From: Patescibacteria group bacterium
Lineage (GTDB): Bacteria > Patescibacteriota > Minisyncoccia > UBA6257 > 02-FULL-45-10c
Reading direction: 5' to 3'
Length of the DNA stretch: 38,650 nucleotides
Assembly (NCBI GenBank): GCA_018969615.1
Contig: JAGWYA010000002.1
Coordinates: 67,070 to 105,719 of the forward strand
Part shown: positions 6,112-13,048 of the stretch, piece after piece
How the letters are laid out: the number at the start of each line of letters is the position of its first letter
Numbering within the stretch: position 1 is the stretch's first letter
The notes under the pieces: generated by a model
Told to the model about the DNA's origin: nothing
The model's input: the letters and a program-made list of their open reading frames with translations, nothing else
The model's database searches: none
Translations under genes and position numbers: made by a program

Positions 6112-6669
6112 TACCGAAAGAAGGGTGACCTGCTGATTTGCTCTGTCGATATGGAATTTCTTGATATTCGCCATGCCGTCGATGATCGAAAGCACGATAT
6201 CGTTATTTTTCACATCCCGGTCGTCGGCATCGACGATGACGTAATCTCCGTCCTCGATGTATTTATCTTTGATCTTCGCCCGGTTCATACTGTGTCCGAC
6301 CACTTTCAAGGCGAATAACCGGCGCACTTCTTTTCTCGGGGCCGCAAGAAGGGAGCTCGATATCTTCAAGAAGCCTTCGATATTCGTCTCGGCGAAGATC
6401 GTTGCGGGCCCTGCATTGCCGGCGCCCACGATCGGGATCGAAAGAAGTTTCGCGTTCCCGGACATCGTTTCCCATTCCTGTTTTGTTTTCCGGATCAGGC
6501 CTTTTACCTTATCGATCTTAATCAGACCCTTCGCCTGGAGCTGGAGGAGGTGATGCTTGATCTTCTGAGGGGATGATTCCCCGATGAACGATCCTATTTC
6601 CCGGAGCGTGTACTGGCCGAGATTTTTCTCCTGCGCTACTTGTAATAGTTGTTGTTGGATCTTATGCAT
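6010..6669 (-). CDS. LexA-like repressor, peptidase S24 family
   Basis: 219 residues. The N-terminal helix-turn-helix (~1-60: YTLREIGSFIGESSPQKIKHHLLQLQAKGLI) is joined to an S24 domain. The catalytic Ser is in VVGHSMNR and the Lys in GMANIKKFHI. The hinge IVGAGNAGPA carries Ala-Gly pairs suitable for autocleavage. DGDYVIVDADDRDVKNNDIVL is typical LexA/UmuD core. It probably represses SOS-like genes and self-cleaves on activated RecA. It is divergent from rarA with a 112-bp shared promoter region, consistent with control of rarA and itself. I see no clear palindromic SOS box. Gene name lexA is plausible but not certain. Confidence 0.8.
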   Translation of the reverse strand: MHKIQQQLLQVAQEKNLGQYTLREIGSFIGESSPQKIKHHLLQLQAKGLIKIDKVKGLIRKTKQEWETMSGNAKLLSIPIVGAGNAGPATIFAETNIEGFLKISSSLLAAPRKEVRRLFALKVVGHSMNRAKIKDKYIEDGDYVIVDADDRDVKNNDIVLSIIDGMANIKKFHIDRANQQVTLLSVSTKDFPPIYIHASDDFMVSGKVVQVIKKPRFGK

Positions 6670-6719
6670 ACCCTTACTCTAGCATATTCTTTACGGAACT
6701 GTAAAGCCGACCGTAAAAG

Positions 6720-6772
6720 TTGACAAGATTTGGGGGAGTGCTAGCCTAAAAATGAGATAAGAGCGGTATACT
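6720..6772 (+). promoter_or_regulatory. rarA promoter region
   Basis: TATACT (6767-6772) lies 9 nt before the ATG at 6782. TTGACA (6720-6725) is too far upstream to pair with it, but could pair with TAGCCT (6742-6747) at 16 bp. The arrangement implies a very short leader from the proximal -10. Confidence 0.45.
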
Positions 6773-6781
6773 GGAACTATT

Positions 6782-7981
6782 ATGGCATCCAATATGAACA
6801 AACCTTTGCCGGAGCGGGTGCGGCCGGAGCGGCTGTCCGAGGTGATCGGGCAGGAGCACGTGACGGGGCCGGGGAAGCTCCTCGCGGAGATGGTGCGCAC
6901 GAACTCACCGGTAAGTTTGATCCTCTGGGGCCCGCCGGGAAGCGGAAAGACCACGCTGGCGCGGGTGTTTGCGCATGAATTGAAAGCCGAGTTCACGGAA
7001 ATGTCCGCGGTCATGTCCGGCGTCGCCGATGTGCGCCGCGTGATCGAGCTCGCGCAGATGAACAAGCGGTTCGGGAAGCCGACGATCGTGTTCATCGATG
7101 AGATCCACCGGTTCAACAAGGCGCAGCAGGATTCGCTCCTGCCGCACGTGGAGAACGGGACGATCACGCTGGTCGGCGCAACGACTGAGAACCCGAGCTT
7201 TTCCGTCATCGGCCCGCTCTTGAGCCGGAGCCGCGTCGTGGTGCTCAATCCGCTGTCCGAAGAGGCGCTGCAGAAGATCGTCCTCCGGGCGGTTGAAAAG
7301 ATCGGCGCAAAAGAAGATCTGCTGGCGCCGAGCGCGCTGGAATTTTTGATCCATGCGGCGAGCGGCGATGCCCGCGTGGCGCTGGGGGCGCTGGATGTGG
7401 CGATGCTCTTCTCCGACGGCGGCGCGATCACGCAAAAGCAGCTGGAAACGGCGCTGGGCAAGAAGATCGGCCGGCACGACCGGAAAGGCGAGAGCCACTA
7501 CAACCTCGCGAGCGCGTTCATTAAATCGCTCCGCGGGAGCGACGAGAGCGCGGCGCTTTATTATCTCGCCCGGTTCCTGCAGATGGGCGAGGATCCGCTC
7601 TTTATCGCGCGCCGGATGGTGATCTTCGCGTCAGAGGATATCGGTTTGGCCGATAAATACGCAACCCTGCTTGCCGAGAGCGTGCTTGAGGAAACCAAGA
7701 ACGTCGGGATGCCGGAGTGCCAGTATGCGCTGTTCCATGCGGCGCTGTATCTCGTGCGCGCGAAAAAAGACCGCACGGTCGCGGATGCGATGTCGTCGGC
7801 GCTCAAGAAAGCCGAAGAAACGCCGGACCTCCAGGTCCCGCTCCATATCCGGAACGCGGTGACGGATCTTATGAAAGATCTCGACTACGGCAAAGGATAC
7901 AAATGGAAAGCCGGCTTCAAACACGAGAAAGGATTTCTGCCAGAAGAATTGAAGGATTGGCGAGTTTTAGATAGTGAGTAG
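6782..7981 (+). CDS. rarA: Replication-associated recombination protein A (AAA+ ATPase)
   Basis: 399 residues, close to the family norm. Near the N-terminus are PLPERVRPERLSEVIGQEH, Walker A GPPGSGKTT (~50) and Walker B VFIDEIHRFN. Sensor ATTENPSFSV and LLSRSRVVVL follow, with the C-terminal tetramerisation domain GYKWKAGFKHEKGFLPEEL. RarA/MgsA acts at stalled replication forks with SSB and RecA. It stands divergent from the LexA-like gene. No Shine-Dalgarno is seen; the -10 box is 9 nt upstream of ATG. The gene is GC-rich compared with the R-M block to the left. Confidence 0.95.
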   Translation: MASNMNKPLPERVRPERLSEVIGQEHVTGPGKLLAEMVRTNSPVSLILWGPPGSGKTTLARVFAHELKAEFTEMSAVMSGVADVRRVIELAQMNKRFGKPTIVFIDEIHRFNKAQQDSLLPHVENGTITLVGATTENPSFSVIGPLLSRSRVVVLNPLSEEALQKIVLRAVEKIGAKEDLLAPSALEFLIHAASGDARVALGALDVAMLFSDGGAITQKQLETALGKKIGRHDRKGESHYNLASAFIKSLRGSDESAALYYLARFLQMGEDPLFIARRMVIFASEDIGLADKYATLLAESVLEETKNVGMPECQYALFHAALYLVRAKKDRTVADAMSSALKKAEETPDLQVPLHIRNAVTDLMKDLDYGKGYKWKAGFKHEKGFLPEELKDWRVLDSE

Positions 7982-7993
7982 GCAGTGGTCCGT

Positions 7994-8052
7994 GGGCAGT
8001 GGGCAGTGGGCAGTGGAGAGAGGCTCGTAGCGTGTAGTGCGTAGGCAGTAGG
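7994..8052. repeat. Left repeat of an HNH-gene-bearing insertion
   Basis: Three tandem GGGCAGT heptamers (7994-8014) are followed by CGTAGCGTGTAGTGCGTAGG... (8026-8052). The latter is matched in inverted orientation at 8628-8654 (23 of 27 positions). Confidence 0.6.
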
Positions 8053-8086
8053 AATAGTGATAAAATACTCAAATTAGATTTTATAT

Positions 8087-8575
8087 ATGAAAAAGGAAGC
8101 TTTATTAGCTAATGAGGAGGCTGTATCAGAAAAAATTTTCAATCTAATATTTGATATCTGGTTTGTGCGGAAAAATAGATTAAAAAAAGTGAAAAATGGA
8201 CAGTACAAAAGAGGGGTTATATATGGGATGAGATTAATGCTTCTTTATGTTTTAAAGGAGTTGGATAATGAAAAACTTAAAATGTTTTTCAGAAGTCTAA
8301 TGAAGCGATCTTTAAAATTTAAAAGCGGAAAAGAATGGCATCAAGAAAGACGTAAGCTTCGAGAACTTCTAGTGAAAGGCACTCATTCTAAAAAAGAATG
8401 GGAAGAGTTAAAGGCAAAACATAACTATATGTGCCTGAATTGCAAAAGGAAGGAGCCGGACATTAAATTAAGTAAGGATCATATTACTCCTTTGGCTAAA
8501 GGAGGCACAGACTTCATCGATAATATTCAGCCTCTTTGTAGAAACTGTAATTCAAAGAAATGGGCAAATTGGTAA
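8087..8575 (+). CDS. HNH endonuclease
   Basis: 162 residues. The C-terminal HNH module reads YMCLNCKRKEPDIKLSKDHITPLAKGG..DNIQPLCRNCNSKK: two CxxC knuckles, the catalytic DH, and the N..PLC..CN segment. The N-terminal ~100 residues are lysine-rich and helical, and unrecognised. It is distinctly AT-rich between two GC-rich genes and flanked by imperfect 27-bp inverted repeats, so it looks like a mobile or recently acquired nuclease gene. It may be a homing-type or defence nuclease; the target is unknown. Upstream TAAAAT (near 8060) may serve as -10. A strong terminator follows. Confidence 0.8.
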   Translation: MKKEALLANEEAVSEKIFNLIFDIWFVRKNRLKKVKNGQYKRGVIYGMRLMLLYVLKELDNEKLKMFFRSLMKRSLKFKSGKEWHQERRKLRELLVKGTHSKKEWEELKAKHNYMCLNCKRKEPDIKLSKDHITPLAKGGTDFIDNIQPLCRNCNSKKWANW

Positions 8576-8591
8576 TTAAATTGTGTGAATA

Positions 8592-8620
8592 AAAAATTCC
8601 GGCTCTGCGCCGGAATTTTT
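8592..8620. terminator. Bidirectional intrinsic terminator
   Basis: Perfect 12-bp stem AAAAATTCCGGC-tctgc-GCCGGAATTTTT. It ends the HNH gene on the plus strand and can also end the convergent 3D-domain gene. Confidence 0.9.
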
Positions 8621-8627
8621 ACTACTG

Positions 8628-8654
8628 CCCACTGCCTACGTACTACGTGCTACG
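8628..8654. repeat. Right inverted repeat of the HNH insertion
   Basis: The reverse complement reads CGTAGCACGTAGTACGTAGG..., matching 8026-8052 at 23 of 27 positions. It contains the TAG stop codon of the minus-strand 3D-domain gene, so that gene's end was shaped by the repeat. Confidence 0.6.
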
Positions 8655-9108
8655 GAAGGATAACGATCTGCGTGATCCTGACGCCGAACCGGACGGCTTG
8701 CGTGCGGGTCGGCATCCAGACGTCGACGCGGGAATTGAACTTCTGGTTCATGCGGTCGCCGACGGTGAACACTTTGTCGCCGAAGAGCGCCGGGATCTTG
8801 ATCTTCGTCCCGAACGGGAGGAAGTTCGCGGCGACCATGCCGTCATAGACGTGCTGGCCGTTTGCGGCGATGAACGGGGTCGAGTCGGTCTGGTCCGGGG
8901 TCGAGGAGTAGGCGGTCATCACGACATCGAGGACTTTCGGCTCGGGAGCCGGCGGAACCAGGGCTGCCGGGGTCGAGGTTGATACTAGGATCGGCAGATT
9001 GGTCGGGGCGGATGCCAACGCGAAGGCATAACCCGGAGTAAGCGTCATAACCAGGGCCATAGCCGCCGAAAAGAGCGATTGTGCGCTGTCTTTGAGGATT
9101 GTTTTCAT
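8650..9108 (-). CDS. Secreted 3D-domain (double-psi beta-barrel) protein
   Basis: 152 residues. The N-terminal signal peptide (MKTILKDSAQSLFSAAMALVMTLTPGYAFALA) is followed by a Pro/Ala/Ser-rich linker. The 3D domain follows: DVVMTAYSSTPDQTDSTPFIAANG, DGMVAANFLPFGTKIKIP and VFTVGDRMNQKFNSRVDVWM, with the three aspartates that name the domain. These domains occur in cell-wall lytic transglycosylase-like and resuscitation-type proteins, so a role in peptidoglycan turnover outside the membrane is likely. It has its own promoter and a ~45-nt leader with a small GC hairpin. The stop codon lies in the flanking repeat. Confidence 0.82.
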   Translation of the reverse strand: MKTILKDSAQSLFSAAMALVMTLTPGYAFALASAPTNLPILVSTSTPAALVPPAPEPKVLDVVMTAYSSTPDQTDSTPFIAANGQHVYDGMVAANFLPFGTKIKIPALFGDKVFTVGDRMNQKFNSRVDVWMPTRTQAVRFGVRITQIVILP

Positions 9109-9158
9109 AGTTTGGGAATAAAAACGCCCCCTGTAGGGGACATTACTTTATGGATAGT

Positions 9159-9187
9159 ATCATAGCAGGCTTTTGCCAAAAAGTCAA
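9159..9187 (-). promoter_or_regulatory. Promoter of the 3D-domain gene
   Basis: On the minus strand: TTGACT (9187-9182), 17 bp, TATGAT (9164-9159). The leader includes a small C4/G4 hairpin at about 9126-9140. Confidence 0.7.
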
Positions 9188-9278
9188 TCCCCGGGGTCCG
9201 GGAGGTCCCATGCCGGGAAAAGGTGCTCCGAGGGCTGAAATGGGCCTATTTTGCCTGTTTTTATGCTATTATATGCCT

Positions 9279-10004
9279 ATGGAACAGCTTATCTTTCTCG
9301 ATACGGAGACCACCGGGAATGACGTCAATAAGGACCGTTTGTCCCAGGTGAGCTACAAGACCGCCGACGGGTTCTATACCGGCTATTTCAAGCCGCCGGT
9401 GCCGATGTCTGTGAAAGCCATGAGCATCACCAATATCACGAATAAGATGCTGGCGGACAAGGAATCGTTCAAAGGAAGCACGATGATGGACGACCTGGCG
9501 GCTCGGCTCGCCAAGGGGATCATGGTGGCGCACAATGCGAAGTTCGATGCCGCGATGCTGGAGGCTGAGGGGATGTCGGTCCCGCGGCGGATCTGCACCT
9601 TCCGGGTTGCCCGGGAGCTCGATCCGGAGAACCAGATCCCGGAATACAGTCTGCAGTATCTCCGCTATTTCCTCGAGCTTGAGGTTGAGAACGCGACCGC
9701 GCATGACGCCGAAGGCGATGTGAAGGTTTTGTATGCGCTCTTCCTCCGCCTGTTCGAAAAGATGAAAAAGGAGGTCGGGGATTCCGAGGAGAAGGCGCTG
9801 GAGCGGATGATGGAGATCTCCGCGCGGCCGTCGCTGTTCCGGTTGTTCAATTTCGGAAAATACAAAGACAAAAAGATCGCCGAGGTGGCAAAGACCGACC
9901 GCGGATACCTGCAATGGATGCTGGATCGGAAGTATGAGGACGGCGGACAGGACGAGGACTGGATCCACACGCTGGAGTACTATCTCAAAGGCGGGGAAGC
10001 TTAA
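9279..10004 (+). CDS. DnaQ-type 3'-5' exonuclease with DUF3820-like C-terminal domain
   Basis: 241 residues from ATG 9279; the track start lies upstream in the divergent promoter. Exo I is FLDTETTGNDVNKDRLSQVSY. Exo II is MVAHNAKFDAAML. Exo III/DEDDh is ATAHDAEGDVKVLYALF, with His and Asp. The C-terminus FNFGKYKDKKIAEVAKTDRGYLQWMLDRK matches the 'FGKYKG..l.ev...d..YL.W' pattern of DUF3820. It probably trims DNA or RNA 3' ends (proofreading-like or RNase T-like). TATTAT (9267-9272) is 6 nt before ATG, suggesting a leaderless mRNA. It is followed by NUDIX and alkyltransferase-like genes, a repair-flavoured run. Confidence 0.85.
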   Translation: MEQLIFLDTETTGNDVNKDRLSQVSYKTADGFYTGYFKPPVPMSVKAMSITNITNKMLADKESFKGSTMMDDLAARLAKGIMVAHNAKFDAAMLEAEGMSVPRRICTFRVARELDPENQIPEYSLQYLRYFLELEVENATAHDAEGDVKVLYALFLRLFEKMKKEVGDSEEKALERMMEISARPSLFRLFNFGKYKDKKIAEVAKTDRGYLQWMLDRKYEDGGQDEDWIHTLEYYLKGGEA

Positions 10005-10011
10005 GTTTTGA

Positions 10012-10040
10012 TTGAAAAAAAGCGCGGAGTGCGTTACAGT
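10012..10040 (+). promoter_or_regulatory. Promoter of the NUDIX gene
   Basis: TTGAAA (10012-10017), 17 bp, TACAGT (10035-10040). The ~30-nt leader contains the hairpin AAGGC-attt-cGCCTT. Confidence 0.55.
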
Positions 10041-10074
10041 AAAAGAGCACAAGGCATTTCGCCTTATTACTTCT

Positions 10075-10563
10075 ATGGCAGAGCGTGAAATATCCGCGGG
10101 GATCATTATTTATAAGCGGGAAAAGGACCGCGACGGAAAGATCGAAACGAAATATCTCCTCCTGTATCACGGGCGGGGGTATTGGAATTTCGCGAAAGGA
10201 AAGCTGGAGCAGGGCGAGCAGAGCTACCAGGCCGCGTTCCGGGAGGTTCAGGAAGAGACGGGGATCCCGCCGCGTTCGCTGCACCTGGAGCGGAACTTCA
10301 AGATGACCGACCAGTACGTCTATCAGCGCCAGGGGACGAAATACTTCAAGATCGTGATCTTTTTCCTCGCCCAGGCCGAGAAGCCGGAGGTGAAGCTCTC
10401 GCCGGAGCATGAGGGATATGCCTGGCTCCTCCATAAGGATGCGCAGAAATTATTGAAACATCACAATAGTCGATCAATCCTTCGCAAAGCACATGAGTAT
10501 CTTCGCCGAAAGAGTTTACCGAATCGTCCGCCAAATCCCCCGCGGCCGCCGGCTCACGTATAA
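10075..10563 (+). CDS. NUDIX hydrolase, Ap4A-hydrolase-like
   Basis: 162 residues from ATG 10075 (MAEREISAGIIIYKRE). The Nudix box is GKLEQGEQSYQAAFREVQEETGI, a full G-x5-E-x7-REVxEExGI match, preceded by YLLLYHGRGYWNFAKG. This arrangement is like small bis(5'-nucleosyl)-tetraphosphatases, but exact substrate (Ap4A, oxidised nucleotide, mRNA cap-like) cannot be fixed. The Pro/Arg-rich tail (LPNRPPNPPRPPAHV) overlaps the next gene by 71 bp and may be a by-product of that overlap. Confidence 0.85.
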   Translation: MAEREISAGIIIYKREKDRDGKIETKYLLLYHGRGYWNFAKGKLEQGEQSYQAAFREVQEETGIPPRSLHLERNFKMTDQYVYQRQGTKYFKIVIFFLAQAEKPEVKLSPEHEGYAWLLHKDAQKLLKHHNSRSILRKAHEYLRRKSLPNRPPNPPRPPAHV

Positions 10564-10768
10564 ACAGGTTGCAGCCCGCGCCGGTTCGCCGAATGCGTAT
10601 CAGGCCGTTGGCAACATCCTCAACAAGAACAGGGATTTTAAGAATATCCCGTGCCACCGCGTGGTGCGGTCCGACGGCACGCCGGGAGGCTATGTCCGAG
10701 GGGGAAAAATGAAGATTGCGCTTTTAAAAAAAGAGGGATATAGTGGGGGCAGTTATTCCAAAGCCTAA
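10493..10768 (+). CDS. MGMT/Ogt-type alkylguanine-DNA alkyltransferase domain protein
   Basis: 91 residues, equal to the DNA-binding/active-site domain of O6-alkylguanine-DNA alkyltransferase only. It has VYRIVRQIPRGRRLTYKQVA (the winged helix entry), AYQAVGNILNKN and the active site IPCHRVVRSDGTPGGY. The reactive Cys of PCHR is kept, unlike many ATL proteins that have Trp there. It may transfer alkyl groups or flag lesions for excision repair. The start lies inside the NUDIX gene, so the two are translationally linked. The N-terminal Ada-like lobe is absent. Confidence 0.88.
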   Translation: MSIFAERVYRIVRQIPRGRRLTYKQVAARAGSPNAYQAVGNILNKNRDFKNIPCHRVVRSDGTPGGYVRGGKMKIALLKKEGYSGGSYSKA

Positions 10769-10779
10769 AGGGGGTTCGG

Positions 10780-11160
10780 ATGATACTCAAGGAGAAAACC
10801 GATCTGTTCGTAGGAGCGGTCGTGCTTAAATTTCTCGACCGATTCAAGCACGAGGAACTGCAGGGCGTGCTGGCAAAGAGACCTCTGCCTGACGATCCGG
10901 AATTGAACGCACTCACAAGGTTTGCCTACAGGGTCGTGTCAGCGCCGGAGAATCGGCCGGTGCTTAATATGATCCTTCTCAGGAATTGCTGGCTAACTTA
11001 TCTTTTTTCTTCATCGAGGCGGTGGGAGAGGATCACGAGCGGGACCCTTCCGGTTATGTTCATTGATGCAAAGGGCGGAGAAGAGTACTGGGCAAAGATC
11101 TCCGATCTTCGGCCCTCGCACCTTTTTGTGAAGTCCATAAAAGAAAAAATGAAACTATAA
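10780..11160 (+). CDS. Unrecognised 126-residue protein
   Basis: It starts MILKEKTDLFVGAVVLKF, 11 bp after the alkyltransferase gene with a G-rich ribosome site (GGGGGTT). It has mixed helical/hydrophobic composition with no clear signal peptide. The segment NRPVLNMILLRNCWLTYLFSSS could be a buried helix. No domain was recognised. A strong terminator directly follows, which supports it as the last gene of the run beginning at the exonuclease or NUDIX gene. Confidence 0.6.
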   Translation: MILKEKTDLFVGAVVLKFLDRFKHEELQGVLAKRPLPDDPELNALTRFAYRVVSAPENRPVLNMILLRNCWLTYLFSSSRRWERITSGTLPVMFIDAKGGEEYWAKISDLRPSHLFVKSIKEKMKL

Positions 11161-11170
11161 AATAGCTTCA

Positions 11171-11196
11171 CCCCGCCGCTGGCGGGGTTTTTCTTT
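11171..11196 (+). terminator. Intrinsic terminator
   Basis: CCCCGCC-gct-GGCGGGG followed by TTTTTCTTT. Confidence 0.9.
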
Positions 11197-11202
11197 AAGT
11201 AA

Positions 11203-11238
11203 GTAATAAAAAAGCAGCCGTTAGGCTGCTTTGTTTTT
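11203..11238. terminator. Bidirectional terminator, main use on the minus strand
   Basis: AAAGCAGCC-gtta-GGCTGCTTT, with TTTATTACTT beyond it on the minus strand and TTGTTTTT on the plus strand. The stop codon of the minus-strand gene lies in the hairpin. Confidence 0.8.
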
Positions 11239-11760
11239 GGAAGGGATCCTGAGGAGCTCGTTAAGCTCCGTCAACGACAGGATCTTTTGATCGAGCTTGT
11301 CCCAGTAGGAGAGAAGCGTTTTCCGAACCGATCCCAGGGGGCCTCGGTAGCATTCCGGGACCGGATGAAGCGAAAGCCAGGGCTTGCGGACGAGCCGAGG
11401 CTCAGACCACCAGTGCGCCTTTTCGTAGACGTCCGTGAACTCGGCGCGGAATGACCGGACGGTGCATTCGCAGAATTCATGGAGCTCGCGCACATCGAGC
11501 GAACAGAGATACGCGGGGACGAGGATTGCCGGCGGAACCGGCTTCTCATTCTTCCGCGCCTGCGCATGGAGATACCGGTGTTTCTCGATCGTGTTGAGGC
11601 TCTCGATGATGAGCGGACCAGCTTGTGCTTTCGTCAGCCCCTCGTAATCGATGCCGTCGTTGAATGGGGTCACCCATTGATAGCCGAGCAGGATCTCGCC
11701 TTTGTTCGGCACCGGATTGAGACGTTCCTGCTTGGTGAGGATCCGTTGGTCGCCGTTCAT
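11221..11760 (-). CDS. Unrecognised 179-residue orphan protein
   Basis: It starts MNGDQRILTKQERLNPVP behind a strong AGGAGG site. The composition is that of a soluble protein rich in Trp, Pro and Arg (EKAHWWSEPRLVRKPWLSLHPVPECYRG). Two Cys cluster in ELHEFCECTVRSF. There are no membrane segments and no family was recognised. It is a self-contained unit: its own TTGACT/TACTCT promoter grows out of the rplT terminator, and it ends at its own terminator. Confidence 0.65.
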   Translation of the reverse strand: MNGDQRILTKQERLNPVPNKGEILLGYQWVTPFNDGIDYEGLTKAQAGPLIIESLNTIEKHRYLHAQARKNEKPVPPAILVPAYLCSLDVRELHEFCECTVRSFRAEFTDVYEKAHWWSEPRLVRKPWLSLHPVPECYRGPLGSVRKTLLSYWDKLDQKILSLTELNELLRIPSKNKAA

Positions 11761-11798
11761 GCGCCCTCCTGTGTTTCTTTGAAGTAAGAGCTAGGACA

Positions 11799-11827
11799 AG
11801 AGTACCAGGGCTCTCCGGAGAAGTCAA
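11799..11827 (-). promoter_or_regulatory. Promoter of the orphan gene, overlapping the rplT terminator
   Basis: On the minus strand: TTGACT (11827-11822), 17 bp, TACTCT (11804-11799). The -35 box is formed by the end of the rplT terminator T-run. Confidence 0.65.
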
Positions 11828-11860
11828 AAAACCGCCGCGACATGAGTCGGGGCGGTTTTT
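11826..11860 (-). terminator. Terminator of infC-rpmI-rplT
   Basis: On the minus strand, ACCGCC-CGAC-tcat-GTCG-GGCGGT (one mismatch pair) followed by a T-run. Confidence 0.85.
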
Positions 11861-11866
11861 CTTATC

Positions 11867-12211
11867 TTACTTTGCGTGGGCGACCACTTTTGCGAACACT
11901 GCCGGTTCCAGACGGGCGAGATCGGCGAGGACCTTGCGGTCGAGCTTCACGTTCGCTTTCTTCAGCTTGTTGATCAGCTGGCTGTAGGTCATGCCGTTGG
12001 CACGGGCTGCAGCATTGATGCGGACGTTCCACAGCGTGCGGTAGTCGCGCTTCTTCTGCTTGCGGCCTGCGAAGGCGTGGGTCCAGGCGTGGAGCAAAGC
12101 TTCCTTTGCTGCGCGCTCTTTTGACTTGCGGCCCCAGCGGAATCCTTTCGTATACTTCAGGACGTTCTTGCGGCGCTTATTGGCGATGACGCCTCGTTTT
12201 ACTCGGGACAT
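11867..12211 (-). CDS. rplT: 50S ribosomal protein L20
   Basis: 114 residues. The start MSRVKRGVIANKRRKNVLKYTKGFRW and the segment AFAGRKQKKRDYRTLWNVRINAAARANGMTYSQLIN are diagnostic of L20. It binds 23S rRNA early in assembly. In many bacteria L20 also represses its own operon by binding the leader; no such fold was verified here. It is last in the conserved infC-rpmI-rplT order, 3 bp after rpmI. Confidence 0.97.
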   Translation of the reverse strand: MSRVKRGVIANKRRKNVLKYTKGFRWGRKSKERAAKEALLHAWTHAFAGRKQKKRDYRTLWNVRINAAARANGMTYSQLINKLKKANVKLDRKVLADLARLEPAVFAKVVAHAK

Positions 12212-12214
12212 AGG

Positions 12215-12388
12215 TTAGATATATTTCTTGAATACGTTTACATCGGCCGACACCAATGACGCTCCTTTGCGCTTATTGCGGGTCTGTTTTCCGGTGCGCT
12301 TTGCGCGGAAGTGGTCCTGCGCCATCTTGCGGCGGATCATTTTGCCGTTCCGGGTGACGCGAATTCGTTTTGTGAAGCTTTTTTGCAT
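12215..12388 (-). CDS. rpmI: 50S ribosomal protein L35
   Basis: 57 residues from ATG 12388: MQKSFTKRIRVTRNGKMIRRKMAQDHFRAKRTGKQTRNKRKG. It is basic with the K..T.KR...T..GK..R....HF...K...RKR pattern of L35. The track's extra 16 N-terminal residues read through the leader between infC and rpmI and are rejected. TACCAT, 17 bp downstream of TTGCAA in this gap, may be an internal promoter. Confidence 0.92.
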   Translation of the reverse strand: MQKSFTKRIRVTRNGKMIRRKMAQDHFRAKRTGKQTRNKRKGASLVSADVNVFKKYI

Positions 12389-12440
12389 ACCAGTAATGTA
12401 TTGGAGTATGGTACACCATTCCTCCTGATTTTGCAATGCC

Positions 12441-12941
12441 TTATTTCTTTACGATCTTCATATTGAATCCGCGCCCGCCGAACGACGGCTGAGCGATGAC
12501 CTTATGCTCCGGATCCACCATGGTGCGGACGAACTCGAGCAGCTTCTGCCGGGCGAACTCTTTATTGGCTTTTTCGCGTCCGCGCATCGCAAGCTGGATC
12601 TCCACCATATGGCCTTCGGCGAGGAATTCGTTCGCTTTCTTCGCTTTGATCTGCAGATCGTGTTCCGCCGCGCGGCCGCTGATGCGCACCTGTTTGAGGT
12701 CCTGGACCTTCTCGTTGGCGCGGGCCTTTTTCAGTTTCTTTTCCTCCTGATAGCGGTATTTGTCGAAGCTGATGATCTTTGCGACCGGCGGTTTGGCGGT
12801 CGGAGCGATCTCGATGAGGTCGAGCCCTTTTTCCTGCGCAAGTGCGAGCGCTGCGGAAAGCTTCAAGACGCCGACGTTCTCGCCGTTCTCGTCGATGACG
12901 CGCAATTCCTGGGCGCTTATTTGATGATTGAGTTTGACCAA
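12441..12941 (-). CDS. infC: Translation initiation factor IF-3
   Basis: 166 residues. Two-domain IF-3: N-domain (LNHQISAQELRVIDENGENVGVLKLSAALALA..LDLIEIAPTAKPPVAKI), a lysine-rich linker, and C-domain (QVRISGRAAEHDLQIKAKKANEFLAEGHMVEIQLAMRGREKA). It binds 30S, checks the start codon and splits ribosomes. The first codon is TTG (12939-12941), with AGGAG 4 nt upstream. A non-AUG start is known to underlie infC autoregulation in other bacteria, since IF-3 rejects such starts. TATACA-N17-TATTAT just upstream is a possible promoter. Confidence 0.95.
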   Translation of the reverse strand: MVKLNHQISAQELRVIDENGENVGVLKLSAALALAQEKGLDLIEIAPTAKPPVAKIISFDKYRYQEEKKLKKARANEKVQDLKQVRISGRAAEHDLQIKAKKANEFLAEGHMVEIQLAMRGREKANKEFARQKLLEFVRTMVDPEHKVIAQPSFGGRGFNMKIVKK

Positions 12942-12990
12942 GATGCTCCTATAATAGCAGATGGCGTTTTTATTGTATAGAGAGCGGATA

Positions 12991-13020
12991 TTGCATTAAC
13001 AGCGGTCTTTCCGCTAAAGT
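12991..13020 (+). promoter_or_regulatory. Promoter of the 13049 orphan gene
   Basis: TTGCAT (12991-12996), 18 bp, TAAAGT (13015-13020). A small AGCGG/CCGCT hairpin sits in the spacer. Confidence 0.5.
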
Positions 13021-13048
13021 GGGAACAGATCAATGACAGGAGAATGCC

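Noticed and set aside
7994-8014. CRISPR-like array of GGGCAGT repeats
   Set aside because: Units are 7 bp and contiguous with no spacers. It is a simple tandem repeat.
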